Of a stretch of 64,000 nucleotides of DNA, positions 16,706 to 26,202 are shown piece by piece. The DNA comes from Granulicella aggregans (GTDB lineage Bacteria; Acidobacteriota; Terriglobia; Terriglobales; Acidobacteriaceae): positions 1,147,772 through 1,211,771 of the forward strand of contig NZ_JACHIP010000002.1 of the NCBI RefSeq assembly GCF_014203275.1. Direction: 5' to 3'. Numbering within the stretch: the stretch's first letter is position 1; each line of letters opens with the position of its first letter. Position numbers and translations under genes: made by a program. The notes under the pieces were generated by a model. The model was not told the origin of the DNA. It ran no database searches and saw only the letters and a list, made by a program, of their open reading frames with translations.

Positions 16706-19700
16706 TTGAACACCCGCATGAAATCCGCACTCTTCGCCTTGCTGCTCGCACCCGGTGCCATCCACGCCCAGGTCGTAGGAGGCTCCATCTCCGGCACCAT
16801 CTCCGACTCCACCGGCTCCCGCATCGCCGCCGCCACCGTCGTGATCCACAACGAAGAGACCGGCACCGAGCGCCGCCTCCTCACCGACGCCACCGGCCGC
16901 TACGCCGCCCCGTCTCTCTCCGTCGGCAGCTACGAGATCACCGTCACCGACGAAGGCTTCTCCGATGAGCACCGCAAGAACGTCCAGCTCACAGTCGGCC
17001 AAAGCACCACCCTGGACCTCACCCTCCGCCCCGCCGGCACCTCTGAGCAGGTCAACGTCGACGCCTCCGGCAGCACGGTCAACACCAGCACCGAGCAGAC
17101 CTCCGGCCTGGTCGACGAGCGCCAGGTCAAGCAACTCCCGCTCAACGGCCGCAGCTACGACCAGCTCATGACCCTCAACCCCGCCACAGTCAACTACACC
17201 GGCCAGCGCAGCGGGTCTATAGGCACTTCAAACTCGTCAGTTGGCAATATGTTCGCCATCTCCGGCCGCCGCCCCCAGGACAATCTCTTCCTCCTCAACG
17301 GCATCGAGTACACCGGCGCGTCCCTCATCAACGTCACCCCCGGCGGCACCAGCGGCCAGCTCCTCGGCGTCGACGCCGTCCGCGAGTTCAACGTCGTCTC
17401 CGACACCTACTCCGCCAGCTACGGCAAGCGCCAGGGTGCTCAAATCTCAATCGTAACCGCCAGCGGCACAAATAAAATTCACGGGGGAGCCTACGAATTC
17501 ATCCGCAACTCCGCCCTCGATGCGCGAAATTATTTCGACCAATCGAACGGACCGCGCCGCCTCCCCGAGTTCCAGCGCAACAACTACGGCGCATCGCTTG
17601 GCGGCCCCATCAAGCACGACAAGCTCTTCCTCTTCGGCAACTACGAAGGCTACCGCCAGAACCTCGGTCTCTCCGATGTCACCCTCGTCCCCGACAACAA
17701 CGCCCGCCAGGGCCTTGTTCCCAACGCCAAGACAGGCGCACTGACGAACGTCGGAGTAGCTCCCGGAGTAGCCGCTCTCTTGAATCTCTGGCCCATAGCT
17801 AACGGCCCTGAGCTCACCTCCGGCGGCCTCCCCACCGGCATCGCGCAGGCCTTCTCAAGCCCCATCCAACACATCCGCGAAGACTTCGCTACCACCCGCT
17901 TCGACGCCAACGTCACCCCCAGCGACCTCCTCTTCGCCGTCTACACCATCGACGATTCAACAGCGAACACTCCCACCCAAAATCCCTTTTCACTCATCAA
18001 CGAAGACCTCCGCGAGCAAGTCCTCAGCATCCAGGAACAACACGTCTTCTCCCCACGCCTGCTCAATACCGCCCGCGTAGGCTTCTCCCGAGCAAGCTTC
18101 TTCTTCCTCGGAGCCTCCACTCCTCTCGGTGGTGCTGACGTCCCCGGCTGGGTCGCAGGCAAGCCCGTAGGCGCAATCGTCATCGCCGGCAGCACCGCCT
18201 CCAATGGGTCATCCCAGATAACGGGTGCCGGCGCCAACGTAGGCTCGGACAACGGCACCACCCGCAACCTCTTCACCTTCGACGACCACATCTTCTACAC
18301 CATCGGCCGCCATCAGATCGAAGCCGGTGGCTGGATCCAGCGCCTGCAGTCGAACGACAACCTCGCCCAGAACCAGTACGGCCAGGCCTCCTTCGCCTCA
18401 CTCACCACCTTCCTCCAGGGCACGGTCAAGACCTTCACCGTAGTTCCCAACCCCACCGAGCTCGGCTGGCGCTCCTTCATGGGCGCGGGCTACCTCGAAG
18501 ACACCGTCCACCTCCTGCCGAACCTAGAACTCCGCGCCGGCATCCGCTTCGAATCCACCGACGGCTTCAACGAGTCGCAAGGCCGCGCCAGTGTCTACGG
18601 CTTCACCAACGGCATCATCAACACGACGCCCACCGTCGGCTCCGCAGGCATCACCGATAACCGCGCCAAGTTCCTCCCCGAACCCCGCGTCGGCCTCGCC
18701 TGGGATCCCTTCAAGAACGGAGAGACTTCCATCCGCGCCGGCTTCGGCCTCCACCACTCCTTGCTCGATAACCTCGACTACCGCCTCGACCAGGCCGCTC
18801 CCTTCAACACCACCCTCTCGCAGTCGAACGTAGCCGTCTCCTCGCTCAACTTCACCACCGCCAGCCAGCCCAGCGCGACCAGCCTCATCTCCCCGTCGAA
18901 CGTCCAGCCCAACATCGACACCCCCGCCGTTGTGAACTGGAACCTCCGCATAGAGCAAAAAGTCGCCCCCAACACGTCGCTAACAGTCGGCTACATCGGC
19001 TCCCACGGCTACCACCAGGTCCTCTCGGGCGACCAGAACGAACCCGCCTTCGTCACCTGCCCCAACGCCGCCTGCCCTGCAGGCACGGCTGCCGGAACCA
19101 TCTTCTACCCGACCACCACCAAGGCCAACCCACTCGTCGCCAACACCACGTCGTGGTTCTCGACCGGCATCTCGAACTACCACGCCCTCGAGGTCGACCT
19201 GAAGCGCAGCTTCGCCAACGGCCTCCAGTTCCGCGCCACCTACACCTGGTCGCGCAACCTCGACAACGGCTCCGCCTGGAACACCAGCGTCTCCGCCAAC
19301 ACCCCCGCCTTCGTCTCCGTACCTACCCTCACCGGCCTTGACTACGGTCGCGCTGCCACCGACCTCAACCACATCGCCGCCATCAATGGCACCTACGACC
19401 TCCCCTTCGGCCGCAACCACCGCTTCGCTTCAACTCTCGCGCCGACGCTCGACAAAGCCGCCAGCGGCTGGACGGTCAGCGCCATCGCCAACCTGCAATC
19501 CGGCTTCCCCTTCAGCCCCCAGCTCGGCTACAACCCGACGGGATCAGGTGACACGAGGAATCCAGTAAGGCCCGACATCAACCCCAACTTCCACGGCAAC
19601 TTGTATCCCAAAAAAGTTGGCGAATGGTTCGACCCCTCGGCCTTCCTCGCGCCCGTCTCAACACTTTCCAGCAAGAGCGCGATCACCGGCGGAGCCGTCG

Positions 19701-20008
19701 GCAACCTCGGCCGTGACACCCTCACCGGCCCCGGCCTCGCCGAGCTCGACCTCTCGCTCCTGAAGTCCACCCACATTAGCGAACGCTACAACCTGCAATT
19801 CCGTTCAGAGTTCTTCAACATCCTCAACCACACCAACTTCACCACCCCGAACGCGATCACCTTCGCCTCCGCACCCACGCTGGTCGCCAGCACCACCGGA
19901 GGCGCAGCCACCTACACCGCCCCCAGCATCTCCCCCACAGCCGGAGTCATCACCGCCACCGCCACCACCTCCCGCCAGATCCAGTTCGGCCTGAAGCTCG
20001 TCTTCTAA
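16706..20008 (+). CDS. Oar-like TonB-dependent outer-membrane receptor
   Basis: 1100-residue outer-membrane protein. A signal peptide ends near AIHA (residue 21). A carboxypeptidase-regulatory-like beta domain follows (about 23-110, GGSISGTISDSTGSRIAAATV), then a plug (about 120-260) and a long beta-barrel ending in the typical terminal Phe (QIQFGLKLVF). Such receptors take up large or scarce ligands with TonB energy; the ligand cannot be read from sequence. The start is TTG 16706, placed five bases after AGGAGA; the ATG four codons later is spaced too far from it. The Cys attenuator upstream implies induction by cysteine shortage, hence a sulfur-bearing substrate. Confidence 0.9.
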   Translation: MNTRMKSALFALLLAPGAIHAQVVGGSISGTISDSTGSRIAAATVVIHNEETGTERRLLTDATGRYAAPSLSVGSYEITVTDEGFSDEHRKNVQLTVGQSTTLDLTLRPAGTSEQVNVDASGSTVNTSTEQTSGLVDERQVKQLPLNGRSYDQLMTLNPATVNYTGQRSGSIGTSNSSVGNMFAISGRRPQDNLFLLNGIEYTGASLINVTPGGTSGQLLGVDAVREFNVVSDTYSASYGKRQGAQISIVTASGTNKIHGGAYEFIRNSALDARNYFDQSNGPRRLPEFQRNNYGASLGGPIKHDKLFLFGNYEGYRQNLGLSDVTLVPDNNARQGLVPNAKTGALTNVGVAPGVAALLNLWPIANGPELTSGGLPTGIAQAFSSPIQHIREDFATTRFDANVTPSDLLFAVYTIDDSTANTPTQNPFSLINEDLREQVLSIQEQHVFSPRLLNTARVGFSRASFFFLGASTPLGGADVPGWVAGKPVGAIVIAGSTASNGSSQITGAGANVGSDNGTTRNLFTFDDHIFYTIGRHQIEAGGWIQRLQSNDNLAQNQYGQASFASLTTFLQGTVKTFTVVPNPTELGWRSFMGAGYLEDTVHLLPNLELRAGIRFESTDGFNESQGRASVYGFTNGIINTTPTVGSAGITDNRAKFLPEPRVGLAWDPFKNGETSIRAGFGLHHSLLDNLDYRLDQAAPFNTTLSQSNVAVSSLNFTTASQPSATSLISPSNVQPNIDTPAVVNWNLRIEQKVAPNTSLTVGYIGSHGYHQVLSGDQNEPAFVTCPNAACPAGTAAGTIFYPTTTKANPLVANTTSWFSTGISNYHALEVDLKRSFANGLQFRATYTWSRNLDNGSAWNTSVSANTPAFVSVPTLTGLDYGRAATDLNHIAAINGTYDLPFGRNHRFASTLAPTLDKAASGWTVSAIANLQSGFPFSPQLGYNPTGSGDTRNPVRPDINPNFHGNLYPKKVGEWFDPSAFLAPVSTLSSKSAITGGAVGNLGRDTLTGPGLAELDLSLLKSTHISERYNLQFRSEFFNILNHTNFTTPNAITFASAPTLVASTTGGAATYTAPSISPTAGVITATATTSRQIQFGLKLVF

Positions 20009-20040
20009 CAACGGCAGCCGGAACATCACAAACCCGAAAC

Positions 20041-20236
20041 GGGTGCCCCATCCATGGCTCGCCCTTGGCCATGGGTGGGAACCAGCCACGAAGCCAACAC
20101 GCACCCACCAATCCGCAACAACCGTCATTCTGAGCCGAAGGGGAAGAATCCCCGCATTTCGCCCATGCCCCCAAAACCCCGGGAGCCACCCAAAATCCGG
20201 GTGCCCCATATCTGGCAGCCTCATCGCCAGATTTGG
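20041..20236. repeat. Three intergenic repeats in the 20009-20325 gap
   Basis: GGGTGCCCC repeat with CCATGG arms at 20041-20079, a CGTCATTCTGAGCCGAAGG...GAATCCCCGCATT element at about 20121-20160, and a GGGTGCCCC repeat with ATCTGGC/GCCAGAT arms at 20199-20236. No gene is seen in this gap. Confidence 0.85.
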
Positions 20237-20325
20237 GTCTCTCCGCTACGAATCGCCGCACCGCCCTAAAGCTCCCACCATCTCCGCCGATAACCTCCCC
20301 GTAGACACCAAATCGGAGCCCTCCC

Positions 20326-20766
20326 ATGTCTCTCACCATCGGATCCTCGTACTCCTCGCTCCTTCAGTCCAGCGTCAACGCCCAACTCCTGGCCAACGTC
20401 ACCGCCTCCAGCAGCGCCTCAGACACTAACTCGATCGGTGCCATCACCACCGCAGCGCTCACCGGATCGGCCTCCGAATCATCCACCTCCGGCCTGACCA
20501 GCCTCGGTAGCGACCTCGCCACCCTCTTCAAGGATCTCGCCGGCAACAACACCTCCGCAGCCCAGTCCGACCTCTCCCAGCTCCAGAAGGACCTCGGCGT
20601 CTCCAGTTCATCGAGCAGCACCACCTCCACTCCGCTACAGAAGCTCTTCGCCTCGCTCTCAAGCTCCATCTCCTCCGGAAACACCACCAGCGCGATCAAC
20701 AGCCTCGCCAGCTTCTTCCTCCAGAACGGTAGCTCCACAGGAAACGTAGTCAACACCTCCGCCTGA
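20326..20766 (+). CDS. Ser/Thr/Ala-rich small protein, unknown function
   Basis: 146 residues, strikingly rich in Ser with Thr and Ala, including SSSSSSTTSTP near residue 95. Weakly repeated amphipathic blocks can be seen (LGSDLATLFKDLAG; PLQKLFASLSSSISSG; AINSLASFFLQNGSS). No signal peptide, membrane segment or known domain was recognised. The composition suggests a flexible, perhaps surface or filament-associated protein. CGGAG lies before the ATG. Codon use is like the neighbours, so it is probably a native gene. Confidence 0.65.
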   Translation: MSLTIGSSYSSLLQSSVNAQLLANVTASSSASDTNSIGAITTAALTGSASESSTSGLTSLGSDLATLFKDLAGNNTSAAQSDLSQLQKDLGVSSSSSSTTSTPLQKLFASLSSSISSGNTTSAINSLASFFLQNGSSTGNVVNTSA

Positions 20767-20793
20767 GCCGAAGATTTATCCCGGTACTAGAAA

Positions 20794-20894
20794 CGTCATC
20801 TCGACCGAAGCGAAGCGCAGTGGAGAGACCCGCGCATCTCCCTGTTGCCACAAATCCGTGCCCCATTCATCGCGGTCTCATCGTGATGAATGGG
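20794..20894. repeat. Two intergenic repeats
   Basis: A CGTCATCTCGACCGAAGCG...AGTGGAGAGACC element (20794-20840), then a GTGCCCCAT repeat with TTCATCGCG/CGTGATGAA arms (20858-20894). They end just before the ferric-reductase-like gene. Confidence 0.8.
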
Positions 20895-20953
20895 TCGTCC
20901 TCCACACACCACCCGGCAACATCCTCTAAGCTGGTAAACAGAAGCCCAGCCGG

Positions 20954-21628
20954 ATGCCATCACTCCAAAGAACCCGTCTTTACCGTCGGCTCCTCGCCCA
21001 CCATCTACCGCTTCTGCTCTTTACCGCCTTAGCCGTATCGGCGCTCTTCATCACCCGCCCCTACCGCGACACGATCTCCCGCCTCAGCTTTGCCACCGCG
21101 TACCCCGCCCTCATCTTCATCGCAGCAACTCTACTTATCGGCCCGTGGAACATTCTTCGCGCCCGTCGCAACCCCGTCTCGTCCGATCTCCGCCGTGACC
21201 TGGGCATCTGGGCCGGCATCCTCGCGGTCCTCCACTCCGGCATCGGACAGGCCGTCCACCTCCGTGGCCGCCCCTGGCTCTACTACGTCTACGGCCCCAC
21301 AGAGCATCACAGCTTCCCTATCCGGCACGACCTCTTCGGCCTCGCCAACTACACCGGAGCCATCTCCGTCCTCGTCGTGGCCGCTCTCCTCGCCACCTCG
21401 AACGACCTCTCGCTCCGGCGTCTAGGCACCCCACAATGGAAGCGGCTCCAGCGCTGGAACTACGCCGCATTTGCGCTCGCCGCCGTCCACACGATTGCCT
21501 ATTTAGTGTCGGAGAAGCAACACGTCCCGTGGGTCGCCCTGGCCGCGTTCTCCATCCTCATCACGCTCTGTCTGCAGATCGCCGGCTTCCGCCGCCGCTC
21601 CTCGCACACGTTTGCGAACCGCCTCTGA
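20954..21628 (+). CDS. Ferric-reductase-like transmembrane protein
   Basis: 224-residue inner-membrane protein with about six hydrophobic segments and the ferric-reductase-like core (MsrQ/YedZ relatives). Candidate heme ligands are the His in ILAVLHSGIGQAVHL and in AFALAAVHTIAYLV. Such proteins carry b heme and move electrons from quinol or a flavin partner. No MsrP-type partner is adjacent, and msrB is 13 kb away, so the role is open. The Shine-Dalgarno before the ATG is weak. Confidence 0.75.
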   Translation: MPSLQRTRLYRRLLAHHLPLLLFTALAVSALFITRPYRDTISRLSFATAYPALIFIAATLLIGPWNILRARRNPVSSDLRRDLGIWAGILAVLHSGIGQAVHLRGRPWLYYVYGPTEHHSFPIRHDLFGLANYTGAISVLVVAALLATSNDLSLRRLGTPQWKRLQRWNYAAFALAAVHTIAYLVSEKQHVPWVALAAFSILITLCLQIAGFRRRSSHTFANRL

Positions 21629-21636
21629 AACGCGCG

Positions 21637-23559
21637 CTAGGTCCGTACCAGCTCTTCCTGCTTCGAATAACCCGTCACCCGATTCCTTACCCGCTTGCTC
21701 ATGTACAGCGCGCTATCCGCCTGCGCCATCAGCTGCTCGATGTCCAACTCTCCACCAGCCTGCACCGACACTCCCGCGCTGATCGTCACCACGCCAAACG
21801 GGCTAGCCCCATGCTCCAGACCCACCGACCGCAGCACCGACTGCATCGCCTCCGCCACGCGCAACGCATCCTGCATCCCGGCCCCTACCAGCACCACCGT
21901 AAACTCTTCTCCGCCCAGCCGAGCAGCGATATCGTTCGTCCGCGTCGCATGAGATCGCAGCACCTGTGCCACCTGCGTCAGACAAGCATCTCCCTGGAGA
22001 TGCCCGTAGCGATCGTTGTAGCGTTTGAAGTGGTCGATATCCACCATCAACAATGCCACCGGGAAGCTCCCACGCCGCTTCAGCACTTCCACCTGCTCCT
22101 CGAAGCCCCTGCGGTTCAGCAGCCCCGTCAGCGGGTCCGTATTGGCCAGCGCCGCCATCTGACGCTTCTCCGTCACCAGACCCTGCCGCTCCCTGCGCCA
22201 GCTCTCTTCAATCTGCTTCTGGTCGGAGATATCGCGGATTGTCCCGACATACCCTGCGATCGCCTCGCCCTCCACACCATAGGCCCGCACCACCGCCCGC
22301 ACCCACTTCCAGCCACCGGACTTCTCCCGCATCCGGTACTGCATCGTCTGTTCCTGTACGCCGGTGCTCAACTTGCGCACCACGCTCCGCGCCATCTCCT
22401 GGTCATCCGGATGGAACGTCTCAAACCGGTTCATCGCCAGGTACTCCTCCTGCGTCCATCCCGCCAGCCGCGTCACCCCCGGCGACACATACCTCTGGCT
22501 TCCATCGATCGACGACAGGATGATCAGGTCTTCCGTATTCTGCAGCAACACCTTGTAGATCGACTCCGACTCGTTAGCCCTGTGCTCCGCCCGCCGCCGC
22601 TCATCCAGCAGCGCGCCCACCGGCAGAGAAGTCGCCAGCGAGATCCACACGAACCCCTGAAACACCAGGAACTGGTGCATCGACGTCCCCTTCGCCAGCA
22701 TGATCGGCCCATGCCCGTGCATCGTTCCAAACCAGCCAATGATCGACAGCGCCACCGACGCCAGCACCGATCCCTCCAGCCCCATCGTCAGGATCAGCAG
22801 GATCATCGGCGGAAACACCATGAACAGAAACGGGCTCGTCCGCTGCCAGAACACAAACGTCGAAACCGCCACGAAGAACGTCGATGTTGCCGCAATCCTC
22901 AGCTTGTCCCGAGCCTGCCCACCCGGCCCCATCTTGTCCAGTCCCAGCCAGTCCCCGCTTCGCAGCAGCAGCACCAGCGGCAAACACGCCGCAATTCCCA
23001 GCGAGTTCCCCATGACGTTCATCATCAACGTCTGCATCACCGGCAACTTTAGAAACATCGCCACCGGATAAGCTCCCAGCGACCCCGTCACCATGGGAAT
23101 CACCACCGCCGCCAGCAGGAACGTCAGAATGTTTCGCTCGTCCTTCAGGTCTTCAAAGGTCTTCACCGCCGGGCTCAACGCCCATCCACCCAGGACGATG
23201 TCGATGCAGGTCAAGACCGAGATCATCGCCGCCATCCGCCACGGCATCCCCAGCATCACCGCCGCCGTCCAGAACCCAGCCGCCGACCCCAACAGCAACC
23301 GTATCCGCTTTCCCCAGCCCCTCTGCCACTGCGGCAGGCACAGCGCCAGCGCGATCCCGCTCACCGGCCACAACAGGTTCGGCCGATCCACATGTCCCAG
23401 CACCAGCAGACCCAGCACCGTCGCCACCATCGTCCCCAGCCACGCCTGCGGAATGCCGCTCTCCCAGACCGTGCCCAGGACCGTGCGAACTCTCTTCTCT
23501 ACTTGCTGGTCGGGGCGCGCCATCTCACGGACCACACGCATCTGTTGTGACAATTGCAT
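21637..23559 (-). CDS. MASE1-PAS-GGDEF diguanylate cyclase
   Basis: 640-residue membrane sensor. About the first 320 residues form a multi-helix MASE1-like sensor, residues about 335-465 a PAS/PAC domain (YVSPGVTRLAGWTQEEY), and the C-terminal part a GGDEF domain. The active-site loop is GGEEF in ARLGGEEFTVVLVG, compatible with activity. An inhibitory-site RxxD (RTND) lies five residues upstream, so product inhibition by c-di-GMP is expected. No EAL domain is present. AAGGGA precedes the ATG at about ten bases. It is convergent with the ferric-reductase-like gene (8-base gap). Confidence 0.92.
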   Translation of the reverse strand: MQLSQQMRVVREMARPDQQVEKRVRTVLGTVWESGIPQAWLGTMVATVLGLLVLGHVDRPNLLWPVSGIALALCLPQWQRGWGKRIRLLLGSAAGFWTAAVMLGMPWRMAAMISVLTCIDIVLGGWALSPAVKTFEDLKDERNILTFLLAAVVIPMVTGSLGAYPVAMFLKLPVMQTLMMNVMGNSLGIAACLPLVLLLRSGDWLGLDKMGPGGQARDKLRIAATSTFFVAVSTFVFWQRTSPFLFMVFPPMILLILTMGLEGSVLASVALSIIGWFGTMHGHGPIMLAKGTSMHQFLVFQGFVWISLATSLPVGALLDERRRAEHRANESESIYKVLLQNTEDLIILSSIDGSQRYVSPGVTRLAGWTQEEYLAMNRFETFHPDDQEMARSVVRKLSTGVQEQTMQYRMREKSGGWKWVRAVVRAYGVEGEAIAGYVGTIRDISDQKQIEESWRRERQGLVTEKRQMAALANTDPLTGLLNRRGFEEQVEVLKRRGSFPVALLMVDIDHFKRYNDRYGHLQGDACLTQVAQVLRSHATRTNDIAARLGGEEFTVVLVGAGMQDALRVAEAMQSVLRSVGLEHGASPFGVVTISAGVSVQAGGELDIEQLMAQADSALYMSKRVRNRVTGYSKQEELVRT

Positions 23560-23817
23560 CGAAGGGCGGTCCCTTTCTTTCAGTCACAACGGAGCGCGCC
23601 GGCTCCGGCCTCGCTCCCCCTCAGCAACCTCTGACTGTCTGCCCCATTACACGGCGGTACCAAAGCGCGAGGAATAACACCTTGGTTCGATCCCTATCGC
23701 ACGTCCGATCACCCTTGTAGCTTGATCAAAATGACGCCTTGGTGCGGTAGTGACATCAATAAATCGCCAACCCCATCCTTCACGACGATCGAACTGACCG
23801 GTGCTGAAGCCTCAAGC

Positions 23818-23962
23818 GGGTGCCCCATCCGTGACTTGCCTTTGGTCATGGGTGGGCATTCGCGCCACGCGCGAACGGCTCTTTTGTTCGCTCCTCAAAT
23901 CCCACCCTCTATAAACCGGTCATCTCGACCGAAGCGAAGCGCAGTGGAGAGATCCGCATTTG
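23818..23962. repeat. Two intergenic repeats in the 23560-23987 gap
   Basis: A GGGTGCCCC element with CGTGACTTGCC/GGTCATGGG arms (23818-23856) and a GTCATCTCGACCGAAGCG element (23919-23962). The remaining bases 23560-23817 show no gene. Confidence 0.75.
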
Positions 23963-23987
23963 CTTTCGTCCGAAAGCCCAAACCGCC

Positions 23988-25682
23988 TCACCAGGAAATC
24001 CTAACCAACTCCACTCCCTGCCGCGGCAACATCATCGGCACACCCACCCCGCCGCCCTTCACCTTGACACGCGAAGCCGCCCCCAAAGACTCCAGCTTCC
24101 CCGCCTGCTCCAACTCCCCCTGCTCCGCCGCACTCGGTCGCGCCGGCGATCCCATCCTCTTCCACACCCCATAAGCATTCGAGTGCGCCTCATCCACCCG
24201 AAACTCCTCCACCTGCACCGTCCCCTTCGGGAGCCCATCGATCGTCATCTGAATCTTCGCTGCAGCCCCCGCCACATCCTCATCCGAGTAGTTCCACACC
24301 ATCACATCCACCTCGCGCGCGCCGGCCCTCTCGCCCCGAGTAGCAATCGCCCCCACATCATCCTTCGCTCTCACCCCATCCCGGATGATCTCCTCCACCC
24401 CCAGCTCACCCGAGCTCTCCGTCTTCACCCAGTCCCCGCCCAGTTTCCCGTACATGCGAAAGACATTCAGTACCGCCTTGTCGATCCCATTCGTAGCCAG
24501 CTCCCTGAACCCCGCAAAGTAAGGCTGGTCCTCAAACTCAAACGCCCAGGTCACCCCGCCCTGCAGATTCACCCCATAGATCTTCGCCAGCTCATAGCTA
24601 CGAGCCATCGCCTCGGCCACGCTCACCCCATACAGCGGCCCATTCCGATATCCGTTCTGCGGGCCCTTGCAGGCCGCACACCCTTCAGGATCGATCTCCG
24701 TCATGATGATCGGCGTCTGCTTCCACTTCGGATACGAAGCGATCACCTTCATCCCGCGCTCGACCGATCCCAGCTGCTCGCCCAGCCCCATCTCCACATG
24801 CCCATTCACCACCTTGGGCGATCCCTTGGGGTGATAGCTGATAAAGTCCAGCGGCGCGCCAACCTCGCCTGTCGCAGCATTCTTCCCCGACTCGCAATGC
24901 TCCAGAAACTGCCGCAGCATATGCTCGGACTTCCCCACATGGATCCCCGTCGCAGACGGCCCACCCACCTTCGCCGCCGGAATCACCCTGCGAATCGCCG
25001 CCGTCGTCACGTCATACAGCCGGTCGTACTCCTCAGGAGTGCCATGCCAATAATCGATGTCCGGCTCGTTCCAAACCTCCCAAAGCCACGTATCCGTCTC
25101 CGCCCCATACCGAGCCTTCAGGTGCGTCGCGTAAGCCTCCACCAGAGCTCCCCACTTGTCATAGTCCTTCGGCGGATAGCTCCACCCCGTAAAGACATCG
25201 CCCTTCGGAAAATCATGCCGGTAGGGCTGCGGATGCGTCGACATCGCCTCAGGCATAAACCCCACCTCCACCAGCGGCCTCACACCCGCATCTTTCAGCG
25301 AGTCGAAGATCTTGTCAGTGATCTCCCAGTCATAGATGGCCTTCCCATCCGCATCCTCGCGATAGGCGTTCGTCGACCCCCACTTCAACGACCCATCGCC
25401 ATTCCCGGTAGTCAGCAGATTATGCGGCCGAAAGTAAACCGGAACGGGGCTCAGGTCATGCAGCTCCCGCAACAACTTCTTCCCATTCGGCGCCGTGATG
25501 TAGTTAGGCTCATCCGCCCCGAAGAAATTCCAGTCCGGCGAGTACTTACCCGTCCGCTCCCCAGCATGGACGGCAATCTTCACCGCATCGCCCGTCGCCA
25601 CCTGCGCACCCGCAGACAAGCCACCCACCACACTCAGCACAGCTCCCACCCAGATCATTCGCATCCGCGAAGTCTGCATCAT
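23988..25682 (-). CDS. Glycoside hydrolase family 39-like (beta-xylosidase type), secreted
   Basis: 564-residue secreted glycosidase with a signal peptide ending near SAGAQ. The (beta/alpha)8 barrel has the clan-A catalytic motifs: acid/base Glu in WEVWNEPDIDYW and nucleophile Glu in IIMTEIDPEG, both in the GH39 arrangement. A beta-sandwich follows in the last 150 residues. GH39 enzymes cleave beta-xylosides or related sugars; the substrate here is unproven. An unusual Cys pair (CAAC) follows the nucleophile. The start is ATG 25682, though two downstream ATGs before the hydrophobic stretch are possible. The gene stands alone. Confidence 0.85.
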   Translation of the reverse strand: MMQTSRMRMIWVGAVLSVVGGLSAGAQVATGDAVKIAVHAGERTGKYSPDWNFFGADEPNYITAPNGKKLLRELHDLSPVPVYFRPHNLLTTGNGDGSLKWGSTNAYREDADGKAIYDWEITDKIFDSLKDAGVRPLVEVGFMPEAMSTHPQPYRHDFPKGDVFTGWSYPPKDYDKWGALVEAYATHLKARYGAETDTWLWEVWNEPDIDYWHGTPEEYDRLYDVTTAAIRRVIPAAKVGGPSATGIHVGKSEHMLRQFLEHCESGKNAATGEVGAPLDFISYHPKGSPKVVNGHVEMGLGEQLGSVERGMKVIASYPKWKQTPIIMTEIDPEGCAACKGPQNGYRNGPLYGVSVAEAMARSYELAKIYGVNLQGGVTWAFEFEDQPYFAGFRELATNGIDKAVLNVFRMYGKLGGDWVKTESSGELGVEEIIRDGVRAKDDVGAIATRGERAGAREVDVMVWNYSDEDVAGAAAKIQMTIDGLPKGTVQVEEFRVDEAHSNAYGVWKRMGSPARPSAAEQGELEQAGKLESLGAASRVKVKGGGVGVPMMLPRQGVELVRISW

Positions 25683-25790
25683 CCACCCAATCAAAGTCCA
25701 GCCAGCCCCCGGGACTGGCTATTCCCTCTTTGTCATTCCCGAAGGTAATCTGCTTTGGGCATCCCCACCTATCCTCGACAGCCGGATCCC

Positions 25791-25829
25791 GGGTGCCCCA
25801 TCCATGACAAGCCTTTGGTCATGGGTGGG
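25791..25829. repeat. GGGTGCCCC repeat, CCATGA-stem type
   Basis: Copy upstream of the small membrane protein gene, with CCATGACAAGC/GGTCATGG arms, followed by a CATTCGTGCGAAGCACGAA palindrome also seen partially at 1744-1765. Confidence 0.8.
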
Positions 25830-25958
25830 ACATTCGTGCGAAGCACGAACCGCCTTCCTTACACGGCCACGTACCTCGCCGAGCCCCGAACAAGCAGACA
25901 CCACTATCCTTCAACCCGAAAAGCATCCCCACCCATACCCCACAGCATCCCACCGCGC

Positions 25959-26120
25959 ATGCTACTCATAATCCTTCTCATCGTTCTATTCCTCGGCGTC
26001 GGCGGCGGCGGCTACTACATGGGCCCTGGCGTCGGCTACTACGGCGGCGGAGTCATCGAGATCATCCTCGCCATCGTCATCATCTACCTCTTCTTCGGTC
26101 GCGGTCGCTCACGCATCTAG
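25959..26120 (+). CDS. Small glycine-rich membrane protein (DUF3309-like)
   Basis: 53 residues: an N-terminal hydrophobic helix (LLIILLIVLFLGVGG), a Gly/Tyr-rich centre (GGGYYMGPGVGYYGGG), a second helix (IEIILAIVIIYLFF) and a basic tail. The layout resembles DUF3309 small membrane proteins, which have no known function. The ATG at 25959 is chosen because the longer frame upstream runs through a repeat. No clear Shine-Dalgarno was found, so confidence is moderate. Confidence 0.55.
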   Translation: MLLIILLIVLFLGVGGGGYYMGPGVGYYGGGVIEIILAIVIIYLFFGRGRSRI

Positions 26121-26202
26121 CCAGCTCTGGCTGTGCGTGACGCAATAGTAAGCCACACCCAAACAAGCATCCCTCCCCACAACCCCCGGCATCCCACGCC
26201 GC

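Noticed and set aside
23671..23710. tRNA-like T-loop GGTTCGATCCC
   Set aside because: No pairing acceptor, anticodon or D arms could be found around it, and no 3' CCA-compatible end.
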